A stretch of DNA of 64,000 bases from the NCBI GenBank assembly GCA_002786025.1, contig NHNW01000022.1, forward strand, positions 186,001-250,000, written 5' to 3'. The first letter of the stretch is position 1. Each line of letters begins with the position of its first letter. The position numbers and the translations under genes are program-made. Origin of the DNA: Zasmidium citrigriseum. Its lineage: Eukaryota; Ascomycota; Dothideomycetes; Mycosphaerellales; Mycosphaerellaceae. Shown in pieces: positions 11,916 through 23,870 of this stretch. The notes under the pieces are model-generated. The model was not told the origin of the DNA and did no database searches. It was given only the letters and a program-made list of their open reading frames with translations.

Positions 11916-14162
11916 TCAGATCAATCTCACACGTCTCCGCTCTCCATGCTGCATCAAAGACTTGGAGAATGGTGGACGCCGATCTTCAATGAATCCAATC
12001 CTGGTATATGTATCCTTCTGGCCCTGCACGTGTCGTGCGGCGATCCCATACCAATTTTCTAGACGACCTCGTTGGGCTTTGCCTAAGAGGATGCAGACCA
12101 GTCTGGTGCCGACTGCTTCTCTCAACTCCTCAACACCGAAATCCGGACAAAATGATGCGAACTGCTCGTTTCGGGGCTCCAAATCCTTGCTGATCTCGAG
12201 AGAGCAGCCGTCGGAGTCGTGTATATTGAGATGGCCTGAGTCTAGGAAGTCGTCCGCTTCGTCAGAGCTCACTCGAATAGTTTCGCCCGACAAAACTCGC
12301 TCGTGTTCTTGCGTGTGCTTCAACGGTACAGGATCTGGGCTGATCTTCCACACTGATAGCTTGGCCAGCAGCTGAACGTGGCCGCCCAGAACTTCTCCGA
12401 AGGGGTTCTCTCCTGCATGATTTGTGGAAGCGCTCACAGCCTTCGCCAGTGCTTCAAAGACTAGGCCGGACTCGCCAAATTGGATGTTCATGGAAGGCCA
12501 GGTGACTGGGCCTGGACAGGCAACCCAAGACCATGATGGGGTCTTGTATTCATAGCGTTCTGCTGCCTTGTTGGCATAGAATGTGCTACTCCATGTGAGG
12601 CCACGGACCAGATCGCTCTTCCATAGGCCAGCGAGATACTCATCATCAATATTTTGGCGATGCCGACTAGCGATTCCGGACAGGGCTGGCAGACGATCTT
12701 TATCGAAGGTGATGTGCCGCTCAGAATAGACTTCAGCTGCTTCGTAATAAGCCAGAAGGTGGTCGTCAGTACGGCGCGCTGATGTCGCTCGGAGACCTGT
12801 CGCGATCGACAAGATGAGACTTAGACCTAGGTCTGGCTGGTGTGGGTAAGGTATTGCCTCGTACAGAACTTCCCTTGGACACAGGAAGCACATCTACCGC
12901 TTGTTGAAATACAGTACTCTTTTCGCCAGTACTTGTTCCTGAAACGCCCACGCCCGTTTGGCCAGGTCTAGGTTGTCCAGGAAAACCAATCCAAAGGTAT
13001 GTTTTGGTATGGCTGGGTGCAACGTGATTGCCCCCAAGGCGTTTCCTGGGCCTCGAAATGCTATCTCACAGTGCGGAGATGGAGAAAGAGACTCTCTCGG
13101 GTGCAGAAAGCCTTCATAGGCATCCCGAGAGTGCACTGCGGCAATAACGACCACAGCGTTTGAGAAGACCTCGCCCATGCGGAGGCACTCCCGCTCCCAA
13201 TCCTTTTCGTCATCTTGGACTATGCAAAATGTGTCAATCCACAAGTAGCGATAACCTAAGCTACGCGTGGTAAGAATGGCAACTTTGAACGTCTGCTCTA
13301 AGGAGACGATATCCAGAGCTTTTCGATGCGAATCCAGATTGGCTTTGGTAGTACGAGACTGTGGTATTCGAGAGCCCCAGCAGTGACTTAGTGCAACGTA
13401 GCCTCTATGCTCTTTAGGATCAAGTATGTTCGCTGTGACCAGCCTGAGTAAGGGATGGTCATCCATGCCCACAAGACTGCTCGATGTGGGCACGAAGGTG
13501 CTGTGAGTGGAGTTGCAATCGTGATTGTTCTCGCAATCTGCAATCCATCTGCGAGCCAAGGAAAGCGGTGGGAATTGACTGACTGATCGAGAGTAGAAGT
13601 GAGGATTGTCTTCGTTTGGTATGCGCAACTCGTACCACGCCTTTGGTACCGCACCATTCGAGTCGCAGCCGAAGGCGATGTCTGTGATTGCAATTCCAGG
13701 AGAGCTGGAACCGTGATGCACATTGTCAATCCAGAATATCACGAAGAACCCGTTCCCGTCTGTGCCGATCACGCGGCGCATCTCGTTGGTGAGTCTTGTG
13801 AGGAAAAATTGGCACAAAGAGCAAGAGTCCATCGCGCAGATCTCCAAATCTGCTAAGTTCTGATGATGGCTTGCCTTGTAGGTGTTACGATGTCTCCGGA
13901 GTGCCTCAAGTTCACTGACATACTCCATACTCTTTTTAAAGGCTAGTCTGCAGTGATAGCACAGAGGCTGAGCCGCGAAGCGAATGGACCGAGTAGTGTT
14001 AACGCCATGACACTGGTTCGATAGCACAAGTCGTGCGGTGGTCGAGGATAAATCAGCGGTTGGCCATCTTCCAGTCGTCGGGTTGTAGTCCATGCTTGCA
14101 CTGCATGGCTTTCCTGCCGCCGTGGCACGATGGTCGTCGCCAGTCCCTTCTGGTATAGCCAT
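11916..14162 (-). pseudogene. HET-domain protein interrupted by one nonsense codon
   Basis: A single frame of about 748 codons carries a heterokaryon-incompatibility (HET) domain. It reads YVALSHCWG, then LGYRYLWIDTFCIVQDDEKDW (shortened here), MGEVFSNAVVVIAA and RAWAFQEQVLAKRVLYF. After FNKR comes TAG (12896-12894), then MCFLCPREVLYEA, which continues the domain in the same frame for 325 codons. In HET proteins this spot usually carries Gln before the W-x-C-R-E motif, so CAG to TAG is the likely change. HET proteins trigger non-self recognition cell death. The product would be a 422-residue truncated form unless readthrough occurs. A splice solution would remove conserved residues and was not accepted. 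Confidence 0.85.
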
Positions 14163-14822
14163 TCTATCATCCGAGCGGGGTTTAAAGTCGATGGAGACAG
14201 GCGGATGGGCCGTTTATTCTGACGCCGAGCGTATGGCAGTCTTGAAAATCAGATGTCTGGTTCCCAGGCTCTTAAAGCGATGGATTTGAGTCCAACCTGA
14301 TGGCTGCCCATCTTGCTCGAGAAGCGCCTCGGGACCATGCTGTCTGGCTTGTCCAATCGTTGACGCGCCTGGCGGCCTCTCACAGCAGAACTCGTGGAGG
14401 TGCCTGTGAGGCCGGCTTCGTGTCTGAGCGGCTGGACATCAAGGTGACGTATTAGCAGCCATATTCTTGTCAGTACAAGAAATCTACAGCTTCTCTGTCG
14501 ACCCTTTCTAATGTTTCTTCTGCGGACTCGGTTGGTGAAAGAAGTGAAGGGAAGTTGCAAGTCTGCCCGAGAACTTGCAGCTGCCTTCTCGGAGGCACTT
14601 GCCCCAGCTGAACCAGAATGCAGAAGTTCTCCGGCTGCAGCTTCCAGTTACCCCCAGGAGTTCTCCAACTGAACATGCTCATCTTCTCGCACTGCATTGC
14701 CGACATCTGTTACCCGTAAGCATTTAAAATGTAAGTACGAGTTCGCAATCCGGAAACATGCAAGACGTCCTCTCTGCCACTCGCCGATCCTCCATCAATC
14801 TCATTCCTCAGAGGACCTTACA
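14163..14822. other. Intergenic between divergent HET and Dabb-GFA genes
   Basis: Divergent upstream region of the HET gene and the Dabb-GFA gene. No further gene or site is recognised. Confidence 0.4.
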
Positions 14823-15611
14823 ATGGCAAACCAAACAATCACTCACATCGTCCTCTTCAAATACCGCTTCAACATAACCTGGACCGACTTCGAATCCCAC
14901 TTCGCCAGCTTCTCCTCGCTCAAAGACCGCTGTCTCCGCAATGGCAAGCCCTACATGCTTTCAATGCGCATGGGCAAGAATCGCAGCTGGGAGCCCCATG
15001 GTAAAGGCATGACCCACGGTTTCGTTCTCGAGTTCGCCTCTCAGGATGATCTGGACTACTACCTCACGCAAGACGAAGTCCACGCCGAGTTCTCGAGGAA
15101 TGCGAAGCCGTTGATAGAAGACAGCGTAGTGGTCGACATCTCAGATGGAGTACTTTTTGGCGCAGCGGCGAAACATCCATCCTTCAAGCGAGAAGGCGTA
15201 TTCGAGGGATCGTGTCATTGCGGAGAGCTGAAATGGGCGGCGAAGCTGGATAAGGCGGAGCATGTCCTCTGCCATTGTGGCACTTGTCAGAAACTCGGAG
15301 GAGGCCCATACAGCTGTAACCAGATCATCGCGAAGGAAGACCTCACGATCGTCCAGGGCATTCCGAAGGTGTACACCTATAAGGGTGCCTCCGGCAGAGA
15401 CGTGCGGTGCTTCTTTTGCGGGACATGTACGAGCCATGTCTACCATCACCAGGACGCCATGCCGGACAAGGTGATTGTGAGGACGCTGTTACTTGAGGGC
15501 GGGAGCCAGATGCCTGCGACTGGTGAGATCTTTGCGGAAGGAAGACTGCGGTGGGTGAGGCATTTGCAGGACTCAATGGATACGCCCGTGGGAAGTGAGA
15601 GCAGCGCGTAG
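14823..15611 (+). CDS. Dabb-domain and GFA-domain fusion protein
   Basis: An intronless protein of 262 residues from ATG 14823. Residues 5-108 are a Dabb (stress-responsive A/B barrel) domain: ITHIVLFKYRFNITW, then MGKNRSWEPHGKGMTHGF and PLIEDSVVVDI. Residues about 126-240 are a GFA/CENP-V-type zinc domain with CHCG (131-134), CHCGTC (150-155) and CFFCGTC (196-202), the expected Zn-binding cysteines. GFA proteins include glutathione-dependent formaldehyde-activating enzyme; Dabb domains are dimeric ligand binders or cyclases. The joint arrangement suggests a two-domain enzyme for a reactive carbonyl or thiol adduct, which is inference. The upstream in-frame region from 14697 has no ATG-led family sequence. 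Confidence 0.88.
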   Translation: MANQTITHIVLFKYRFNITWTDFESHFASFSSLKDRCLRNGKPYMLSMRMGKNRSWEPHGKGMTHGFVLEFASQDDLDYYLTQDEVHAEFSRNAKPLIEDSVVVDISDGVLFGAAAKHPSFKREGVFEGSCHCGELKWAAKLDKAEHVLCHCGTCQKLGGGPYSCNQIIAKEDLTIVQGIPKVYTYKGASGRDVRCFFCGTCTSHVYHHQDAMPDKVIVRTLLLEGGSQMPATGEIFAEGRLRWVRHLQDSMDTPVGSESSA

Positions 15612-15862
15612 AGGAGACAGTCCGGAACCATTCCTCGTCTCATTCATGCGCATCCATCACCATTGCCACTCAGTAGCAATTTGGCTTGGAGAATGCTTCT
15701 TTCGAGAGTTCTTCGGATAGCGATTGGCGTTCGTATGGAAGGTCCAGACTTCTTCTCCTCGCCGCGTGTCCTGGAAGTGATGAATCGCAAAAAAGCATCC
15801 CGACTCACTCACAACGTGTCCTCGACAGCCCACCACGCGCCATCTCGTGACTCAATATCGCC

Positions 15863-15870
15863 CGTACGAC
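15863..15870. repeat. Candidate target-site duplication, left copy
   Basis: CGTACGAC directly precedes the left inverted terminus of the element. The same 8 bp follows its right end at 23963-23970. Confidence 0.65.
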
Positions 15871-15957
15871 GGAGCGCGAAAGCTCCAACAGCTCAAATCA
15901 AATTTCCCCGCTTCAAAACATCAGCGCCTATGGCGATTTCTATGGCGATTCCACCGC
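15871..15957 (+). repeat. Left terminal inverted repeat
   Basis: The first 28 bp match the right end perfectly in reverse complement. The inner part (GCGATTTCTATGGCGATTCC) matches with mainly C/T and G/A differences. This left end still contains CpA and TpG, so it escaped most RIP. Confidence 0.8.
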
Positions 15958-16980
15958 TAACAACACATCCGACGATGTTTTTCCATGCCTGAGTTTGGGA
16001 AACTATCATTCCTTATTACTTTTATATGTTAAAACCTAAAGTATCGGCCTCTACGCGAGTATAACTACGATTTTACTACGGGTAAATACTATAAACTATA
16101 GGTAAACATGCAATATTTTGCTCTTAGGAAGATAGCGACGTACTAATCCTACTTATAGTATACCTATAGTAGTACTCGAGATTATTAAGTTACTAGCTTC
16201 CTACTATACTATATCCTTCGCCGCTTTACTACCTTACCGCCTTACTATCGTAGCGCCGCTATCCTCTACTATCCTCTACCTCTACCTATATCGCGTAACT
16301 TAACCTCCTCTACCCTACTTACTACTAAGTAGTAGTATACTTGAAATAGAAGATACTACGCCTAGCGATCGATTTAAGCGAGTAGAAGGACTAGATTATT
16401 AAGAGCGCTAATACTAGTATTCCTTATATTATTATCTTAAATAGGCTATATTAACGATATATAGAGATCTCCTACTTAACCTTTAAGCGTAAACTTTAGG
16501 ACTAGTATATCTAAAGTAATAGATAGCCTAACTTTTAAGACTCTAACTAGCTACGTAGACGTATTATATATTCCTTCTTTATAACCTAGACGACTAATAA
16601 AGAGACGAGTAAAGAGCTAAGGGAAGATAGCTTTATAATAGGGCCGTTAAGGATTATAAGGATAAGGAAGGACTTAGGCCTTTAGAAGTAACTACCTATC
16701 TATAAGTATCCCCTTAATAAATAGTACTTAAAGGAGATTCTATAGAAAGAGCTCGATATTAGTAAGATTAAGAACTTTAGTAGAAACTTTATATATATAA
16801 TACTCTACTCTTAGTATAATATCGTTAGCCGCGATCGTATATAGAAGATATTAAAGCTACTTAACCTAGACGGTATCTATAAAAGGGAAAATAAGGAAAA
16901 AGAGTATATTTAAGAGCCTAGCCTATCGCCTAGGCCTAACTACTAGTAGTCTATAGACGCCTATTATAAGCTTAAATACT

Positions 16981-17660
16981 TTAGTTTCTAAGTCTACGCG
17001 GCGGTTAATATATAGTCGAGATATATAGTATAGATCTATATTAGCTATACCGCTTATATAGAGGTATTAGTTTAGTACTAGTATATAATAATAGCGGAGA
17101 CTAGAGTTATATAAGTTATACCGCTACTATACTACGAGTAGATATACTAATATCCGTAGACCTTATATACTTTAATTAGATTATAGTACTAAGATACGCT
17201 ATACTACTAACGCCTATATATTACTTCGCCTAAGGCTCTACCCTAACGACTAGCCGCCTTTAACCTTTATAGACTACTTCTAATATAGTACGAGTAAGAT
17301 AAATTAGAGGATTAAGAGCTAGTAGCGCTAGTAGATAGCTATAACTATACGCTAGCGAGCCTACTTCCTCGAGCTTTACTCGTAGGGGTACTTCTTTAAG
17401 GATAATAAGTACGACTATATTACTATAGTATATATCTATATACCTATACTTCGTAAGGTAATCCTCGCCTTCGTTAATATATAGAACGCCTACTATATTA
17501 GAAAATAAAATAATAAGCCTTATATATAAGGCGGCGTACTAACTCGAATATATTACTACCCTCGACTATATAGTAATAATAAATATAGTATATACGTACC
17601 GCTAGAGGTTCTCGATAAGATAAAGGCGGACTTAAAGGACGTCGGTTAGTACTCGTAATA
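16981..17660 (+). pseudogene. Relic of an integrase-core (rve-like) transposase
   Basis: Reading TAG/TAA as RIP-made stops at former Gln/Trp codons gives two adjacent frames with coding character. The first (about 16,983-17,258) has VYAAVN followed by SRYIV, like the first catalytic motif of fungal integrase-core proteins, with the usual Asp read as Asn. The second (about 17,260-17,660) has RAYFLELYS, GYFFKDNKYD, PILRKVILAFVN and YIRK, like their C-terminal part (partner strand, then an IRK motif). The change of frame shows a small indel or a lost intron. Assigned by resemblance only. Confidence 0.45.
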
Positions 17661-19599
17661 GAGTAGTAGAGTACTCGCTAACGCTAATAGCTAAATAGAT
17701 ATTAATAAGTATCTACCTAAGGCGACGATATAATAGTACGAAAGGATTTTATATAACTATCGCTTTAAGATACTAGTATCTAGTAGTATAGTTAATAACG
17801 ACGGTAACCGTATCTATCTATAAGTATATATAACTCTCTAGCGTAGCCTATACTAATTACTCGAAGCTAGTATTAATATTAATAAGAAACTACCTCTTAA
17901 TAACTAGAGTAGATAGAGGCCGTAGCTAGCTACTATAAATATATTTATAGCTACGAATAAACTACTATATAAGGGCCCTACTACCGAGTATAACGAGCTA
18001 GATATAAGGCTAGATTACCTACCTATTAGTAACGAATTTAATAACAACGACCTATAATAATATAGTAGTAGTAGTACTCTAGGTAGCGTAGAGCCTAAGT
18101 TCGTACCGCCGCTAGATAATAGCTTTATAGCTAAGGTAATAGGTAGTCTCTATACGGCTATTAACGCTAGATAGGTTATTTAAAGCTAGTTTACTTATAG
18201 GGTAGTAGTAGTACTACTCGAGCCTACCTTAAATATCTATCTAGATTATAGAGTTTAGGATATAAGTACTAGAGTACTCGTACGTTCTCGTAATAGTAGT
18301 CGTAATAGCTAAATCCTTAGTATCCTTCTATAAAAATTACGCTTCTACGGTTTCCTATAAGCTAGAGCTAATTAAGACTAGTAGGTACGTAGGTATATCG
18401 TACTCTATCGTCTCTCTCTATTCGCGAACTAATCGTAGTAGTACTCGAGCCTATTCGTAGGTAGCGTTATACCCTTCGAGTCCGATCGTTATACTATAGC
18501 GCCGAGACGAGAATAGGTCTATATATATAGTAGGGATAGATAATAAAGCTAGTATAAGGAGTTATATACCTCTTATAGGTAGTAAGTATATATTCGCGGT
18601 ATACTTAAGCTAGTATTTATAGTATAGGCTCCTATCGTCGATACGAGAGCGCCTAATATTCTACTTTATATTACTACTCTAGGTATACTAGTACTTCTTC
18701 GTCTTTAGCGCTAGTATAACTACGACCCTAGCGGTATAAAATAGTAGGACTCGTAGTATAGTAGTAATACTACTAGTAGCGAGCTAAACTAGATTAGTCT
18801 ATATATAACTTCCGCTCTTACGTAATCTTAGATAATTAAGGACGTCCTTTCCGCTACTACTACTATAGTAATAGATCCTTAATCGTAGTAACTTATAGCT
18901 ATACTCGAAGACGTATATATATATAAGCTACTATCTTACTAATCTCTACTACCGTCGTTAAACTCGTTAATCTCGTTAAGCTCGTCTTTATTAGATCTAC
19001 CCTCTTAAGTATCTACTATCTATTATAGTACCTAAGTACGCCGCCCTTCTACTAGTACTAGTACGTAATAAGTATTAGGAGGAGGGGTCGTTTTACTCTA
19101 AGAATAGTATACTATATAAGAAGATATAGGCTAACTATATATATTACGGCTATTATAAGCTATAAAACCTATTAAATAATACTAGAATCTTCGAGTAGCC
19201 TTTTACGCGCGAGTCGATAGTAGTACCTAGCCTACGCCTAGTTTAGACTAGGCTTACGTCCTTCTCTTCTCTACTAAACTATTCTAAGCCCGAACGTTAG
19301 AAGGGTTTTAGAGTACCTAAGGCGAATATTATACGTCGAGCTTATATATAATATAGTATAGCTAACCTTCTATAGGTTACTAACTACTCCTCTAGTAGAG
19401 TACTATATAGTTATTATCTAGCTCTACTACTAAAGGAACTAGCTACCCTAGGTACCCCGAAGATACTAAAGATATAGAAGGTACTTAAGTAAGTAGGGCC
19501 CGCCGCTACTACTACTAAAGACTCTGCTACTATAAAGTAGTTTATCTACTATATTTATATCTAGGATATTATAGTTTCTAAGAAAGAGCGTAAGTAGAA

Positions 19600-20130
19600 G
19601 TACTATAAGGTATAGACTAGTATAATAGGGAAGGATTACTAGAGTTTAGAGGCCTTTTCGGCCTTTAACTATAGTAAAGCGGAGAAGGATTAGTTAATAT
19701 TTATCGATTAGCTCTTAAAAGAGCGAATTAAGAAAACTCTATACGACGAACCTAAAGAACTTAACGACTACTAGGCCTATTACTTTATTAGCGGATTTAA
19801 TAATAAGGAGTAGCCTTATAAGGTTACCTAGGGAGCGCTCGAAGTAGATTCTATTAGCGAGGTAGTCGGCGTATTCGACGTAGAGAAGATACTAGGCTAG
19901 ACGTAGAGGATTAGGATTAAGATTGTTATTTAACGGATAAATAAAGCCTTACGCTAGGTCCTTAATATAGAAGACGAGGAATAAGAGCGTACGAAGCGTA
20001 TACGCTTATAGGCGTCTATATCTAAGGCTTCTATATCTAAGGCGTCTACCTTTAAGACGATCGAGGCTACTAATAGTACTATTATTAAGTTAGAACCTAA
20101 TTTAAATGACCTAGAGTTTAGTAAGAACGA
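19600..20130 (+). pseudogene. Second decayed coding relic in the element, unidentified
   Basis: With stops read through, one forward frame has protein-like content (for example EAFSAFNYSKAEKDQ, LIFID, AYYFISGFNN and VVGVFDVEKILG). I do not recognise the family. It may be an accessory protein or a second domain of the transposon product. Confidence 0.3.
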
Positions 20131-20990
20131 CTAGCTAAAGGAAATACTATTATAGACTAAGTATATATATAATCTAAGGAAGCTCCCTACGGAACTTTAC
20201 CTTAACTCGCCGTAGAAGTAAGGTACTAAAACTAGTATATCGCTAATAGCTACCGCTAATAACGATAACGATAAACTAATCTACGTTAAGACTAAACTTA
20301 CTAATAGCGAGAAGCTAGTAGTACGAATACTACCGCTAGCGCTATCGTAAGTAGACTAAGCGACGCTTAGTACTAGTAGTCTTTCGCTATAGTAGAATAA
20401 TCTCGTCGACCTACTAGGTACTACTAACGAAGATAATACTAACGAGGATAATATTAAAGAGGAGTATAGGCTAGAGCCTATATTATTATCGCTAAAGTTA
20501 TATTAGGAAACGATTAAAGAAGTAACTTAATAGCTAATCTATTTTAATAGCGCGTAAAGAAGGAAGTCTATCTACGAAGTCGAGACGAAACGAAATAAGG
20601 TTTATAGGTTACGTAACCCGAGTTACGTAACTCGATATATACCTTAGGTATTAATAAGAAAGGCTAGCTATAAAGGAGCTTAATCCGTAACAAGTTACTA
20701 GCTCGGAAGAAGGTAAGAGTAGAGAGGGTACTACTACTACTACTATCTATAAGTAGGCCTAGGTCGTTATAGTAGAGCCTAAAGAAGAAGTAGCCGTTTT
20801 AGTCTTAGTAAGGGCGTTAATTTATAGATATCTTATATATATAGCGTAATAGATATTACTTTCCTAAGTAGTATTATTACTTATATATACCTATAGCGTT
20901 ACTCGCTATAAGAAGTTATTAGAAAGTTATTAGAGCGTAGGTAGGAGGTATATAGGTATTAAGTTAATAGACCTTCTTCGAAATACTACT

Positions 20991-21330
20991 AAGATAAGGC
21001 TAAGGGTACTTACGTAGTAGTAGTAGCGTTACTCGTAGTAAGAGCCTATCTAGTCTAGCCTTAGCGTATATAAGGAAAGGCTCTAATATCTTTAAGATCT
21101 TAGTAGGAATAGGTAAGTACTCGTAACTATAGTCGTATAGGTAATCGTAGAGGCTACCCTAGAGGTATTTATAAAGATATATTATCTAGTCCTTTAATCG
21201 CCTCTCTAAGGATATAGCTAAGATAAGGCTAAATATACTTACGTAGTAGTAGTAGTATTACTCGTAGTAGGGATATTTATATACTAGTCTTAGCGTATTT
21301 AAAGAAAGGTACTAGTATCTTAGTAGTAGT
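20991..21330 (+). repeat. Direct repeat of about 105 bp inside the element
   Basis: Copies at about 20,991-21,096 and 21,220-21,325 share AAGATAAGGCTAA, ACTTACGTAGTAGTAGTAG, ACTCGTAGTA and CTTAGCGTAT in the same order and spacing, and differ by point changes. TAG runs suggest former CAG or TGG codons. Confidence 0.6.
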
Positions 21331-22260
21331 ACCTACTACTATAGATACTAACTAGAAGTATAGGCGTATATACGTAGAGTAGTAGTAGGCGTAGTAGTAT
21401 TATTATCTATATTAGAGGTATTAAATAGTATAAAAAAGAAGGTATTAATTACCTAAATTATCGAATTAGCTATTAAACTTAAGAACTAACGATATCGATC
21501 GATTAATAGGGTTAAATTACTTTTAGATTTTGTTTATAGTTTAATTATTTAAATTAAGGGCGAATTATTAATAACTAGCTTATAATATACTTATCTTTAT
21601 AAGGTAAAAACTAACTAAGCCGTAGAAGATATACCTTAGATTATATATTATAGTTCGCTAGAGAGATATTACGGGTAGAGAACTTAAAAAGGTATATAAT
21701 ACTTCGTTTAGAGTTATTAGAAGAAGCTATAGATACCGTAATATACGTCTAATAGACGTATATTATAATAGAAGGTATTAAAGGGGGTTAGAGGGTAGAG
21801 GTAAGATACCCCCTTATAGGTAGAAGGGTAGAGCTATAGTACCTATAGTAGACTAGTAGGGGTACTCGAGAGTAGTATACCTTACGATATTATAAAGAAC
21901 TATAACTTTAAAGATTTACTTACTTAAAGCTTAGTTATAAGCTAGAAACTTTAAACTACCGTTTCTTTATAACTATAATAGATATATAGACTAATTTTAG
22001 TTAGTAGAGCGTCTCTTAGGTATAATCTATAAGGTATATTAACTTTATAGAATATATACTATAGGTTATTAAGTAGTAATATCCGAGGGCTAGCTTTAGA
22101 AGCCGGCTTTAGGGGTTATAAAGCTTATAAAGTTAGTAAATTATAGAACTAGCTTAAATCGTCGTTTATAGTACTTTCTAGCGGCTAGCTAATAAGAGCG
22201 TAAGAAACTCCTATTATAATTAATAAAATTAGACTATAAGATAGGTATTAGGGGTTTAAG

Positions 22261-22296
22261 ACTAGATTTAAGGCTAGATTTAAGGCTAGATTTAAG
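22261..22296 (+). repeat. 12-bp tandem repeat, three copies
   Basis: ACTAGATTTAAG, GCTAGATTTAAG, GCTAGATTTAAG follow one another in the RIP-altered block. Confidence 0.75.
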
Positions 22297-23356
22297 ACGT
22301 ATATACTAAGACAAAGTAATCGTATTTATAATAGTAGTAAAGGATACTACTATAGTAAAAGCTACCTATCTACTAACGGCCCTCTTCGAGGGTAGCGCTC
22401 GCTATAGAGTAGGCTTCCGCTAAGACTTTATTCTTAAAGTCTACGATAGTAAGCCGCTCGTCGATATACTATAAGCGCGCCTTACTAGGGAAGAGCTTTT
22501 CGAAGGCTTAAAAGCCCTAAACTATAGCGTAGTTATAGCGTATAACTATAGCCTCTACCTAAAACCGAAAGCTATAAATAGTATACTCTATAGAGCCTAG
22601 GCGTAGACGAAAGTTCTTCTACTCTTAAGAGAGCGTAGCTAGATAGGTATTAGCTAGCTAAAGGCTAGCGTCTAGCTTAGCTACGGACTTACTAGATTAC
22701 TATTAGTACTACCTCTATACTACGAGTATAGTAACTAAAACTTACTATAGAGCCGCTATATCCGTAGAGACCTACTTAGGAGTAGAGGGAAGAGTCTCTA
22801 GCTCGTCGCTAGTATAGTAGCTCTATATAGAAGTTAGTATATACTAAAAAGTAAGCTAGAGGGTAAAAAGGTAAGTATATACTATACGATTCTTAACTTT
22901 ATAGTAGGCGTAGACCTTAGAGCTACTATCTACTAATACTATATAATCGTTATAGAGTAGACAATTTAGATAGTAATAGTAATATAGTAAAGGAGCTAAT
23001 ATACTAACGCCTTAAACTTCTATAATACGGCTAGCCGTATCGTACTTACGTAAGTTCGCTATAGCCGCCTTATCGCCTAACTAAACCTACGTATCCTACT
23101 AAGCTTAAGTAATAGACTAGAACTAGCTAACTTACTAAAGACGATAGTATCTAGATTACGAGTTAGCCTACTACTCTACTACTACTACGAAAAGAAAGAA
23201 CTTACGTAGATATCTTAATAAGGTTAAAAGATTACTTACTTACTTATATATTTAAAGTTTAAAGTTACGAGTAGTATTACGAGTACTTATAAGTATATTT
23301 ATAGTATCTAAGGAAAAAAGACAAGTTAGAAAGGAAGGAAATATTTAAAGGAAAGG

Positions 23357-23403
23357 AGCCTATTATTATTAATCGAATAATAACGATTTAATAATAATAG
23401 GCT
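23357..23403. repeat. Near-perfect inverted repeat (hairpin)
   Basis: AGCCTATTATTATTAATCG and CGATTTAATAATAATAGGCT are reverse complements except for a one-base indel, and are separated by 8 bp. It lies about 560 bp inside the right end of the element. Confidence 0.7.
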
Positions 23404-23870
23404 AGATAATAGCTTACTACTCGGCTATTATCCCTCTAATTAGATAATAGCTAGGTATTTTCTTAATTAATATAAAGGTTAATTAATATTCCTTCCTTCC
23501 TTATTTAGTAAGTAGGTTAATTAATCGTTTAATTAATATAAATATATATCTTTAATAAGGTCTTTAACGCTAAAGTTTTACTAGTTTTACCCGCTTTAAG
23601 ACTAGCGTTAGCTTTAATTTTATAGCAGCGAGGACGGTATATTATAGGAATTAATACCTACTTATAGTAAATAGTAGCGTACTAGTAGTACGACGGTATA
23701 TTATCGATAATAGTATAATATTAATAAGTAAAGTAAAGTTAGGGGTACTAAGCTTAGCTCCGCCTACCTATACTAATAAGATACCTTCTAATATTTATTA
23801 CTACGATATTATAAGAAGGATACAATTCGTATATAAAGACTAGAGGTATTACGAAGGATATTAGTAGTAG

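Noticed and set aside
15663..15992. Plus-strand frame across the left transposon border
   Set aside because: Its only striking part (SAKAPTAQI) is the inverted repeat read as protein; the same string appears at the right end in the opposite strand.
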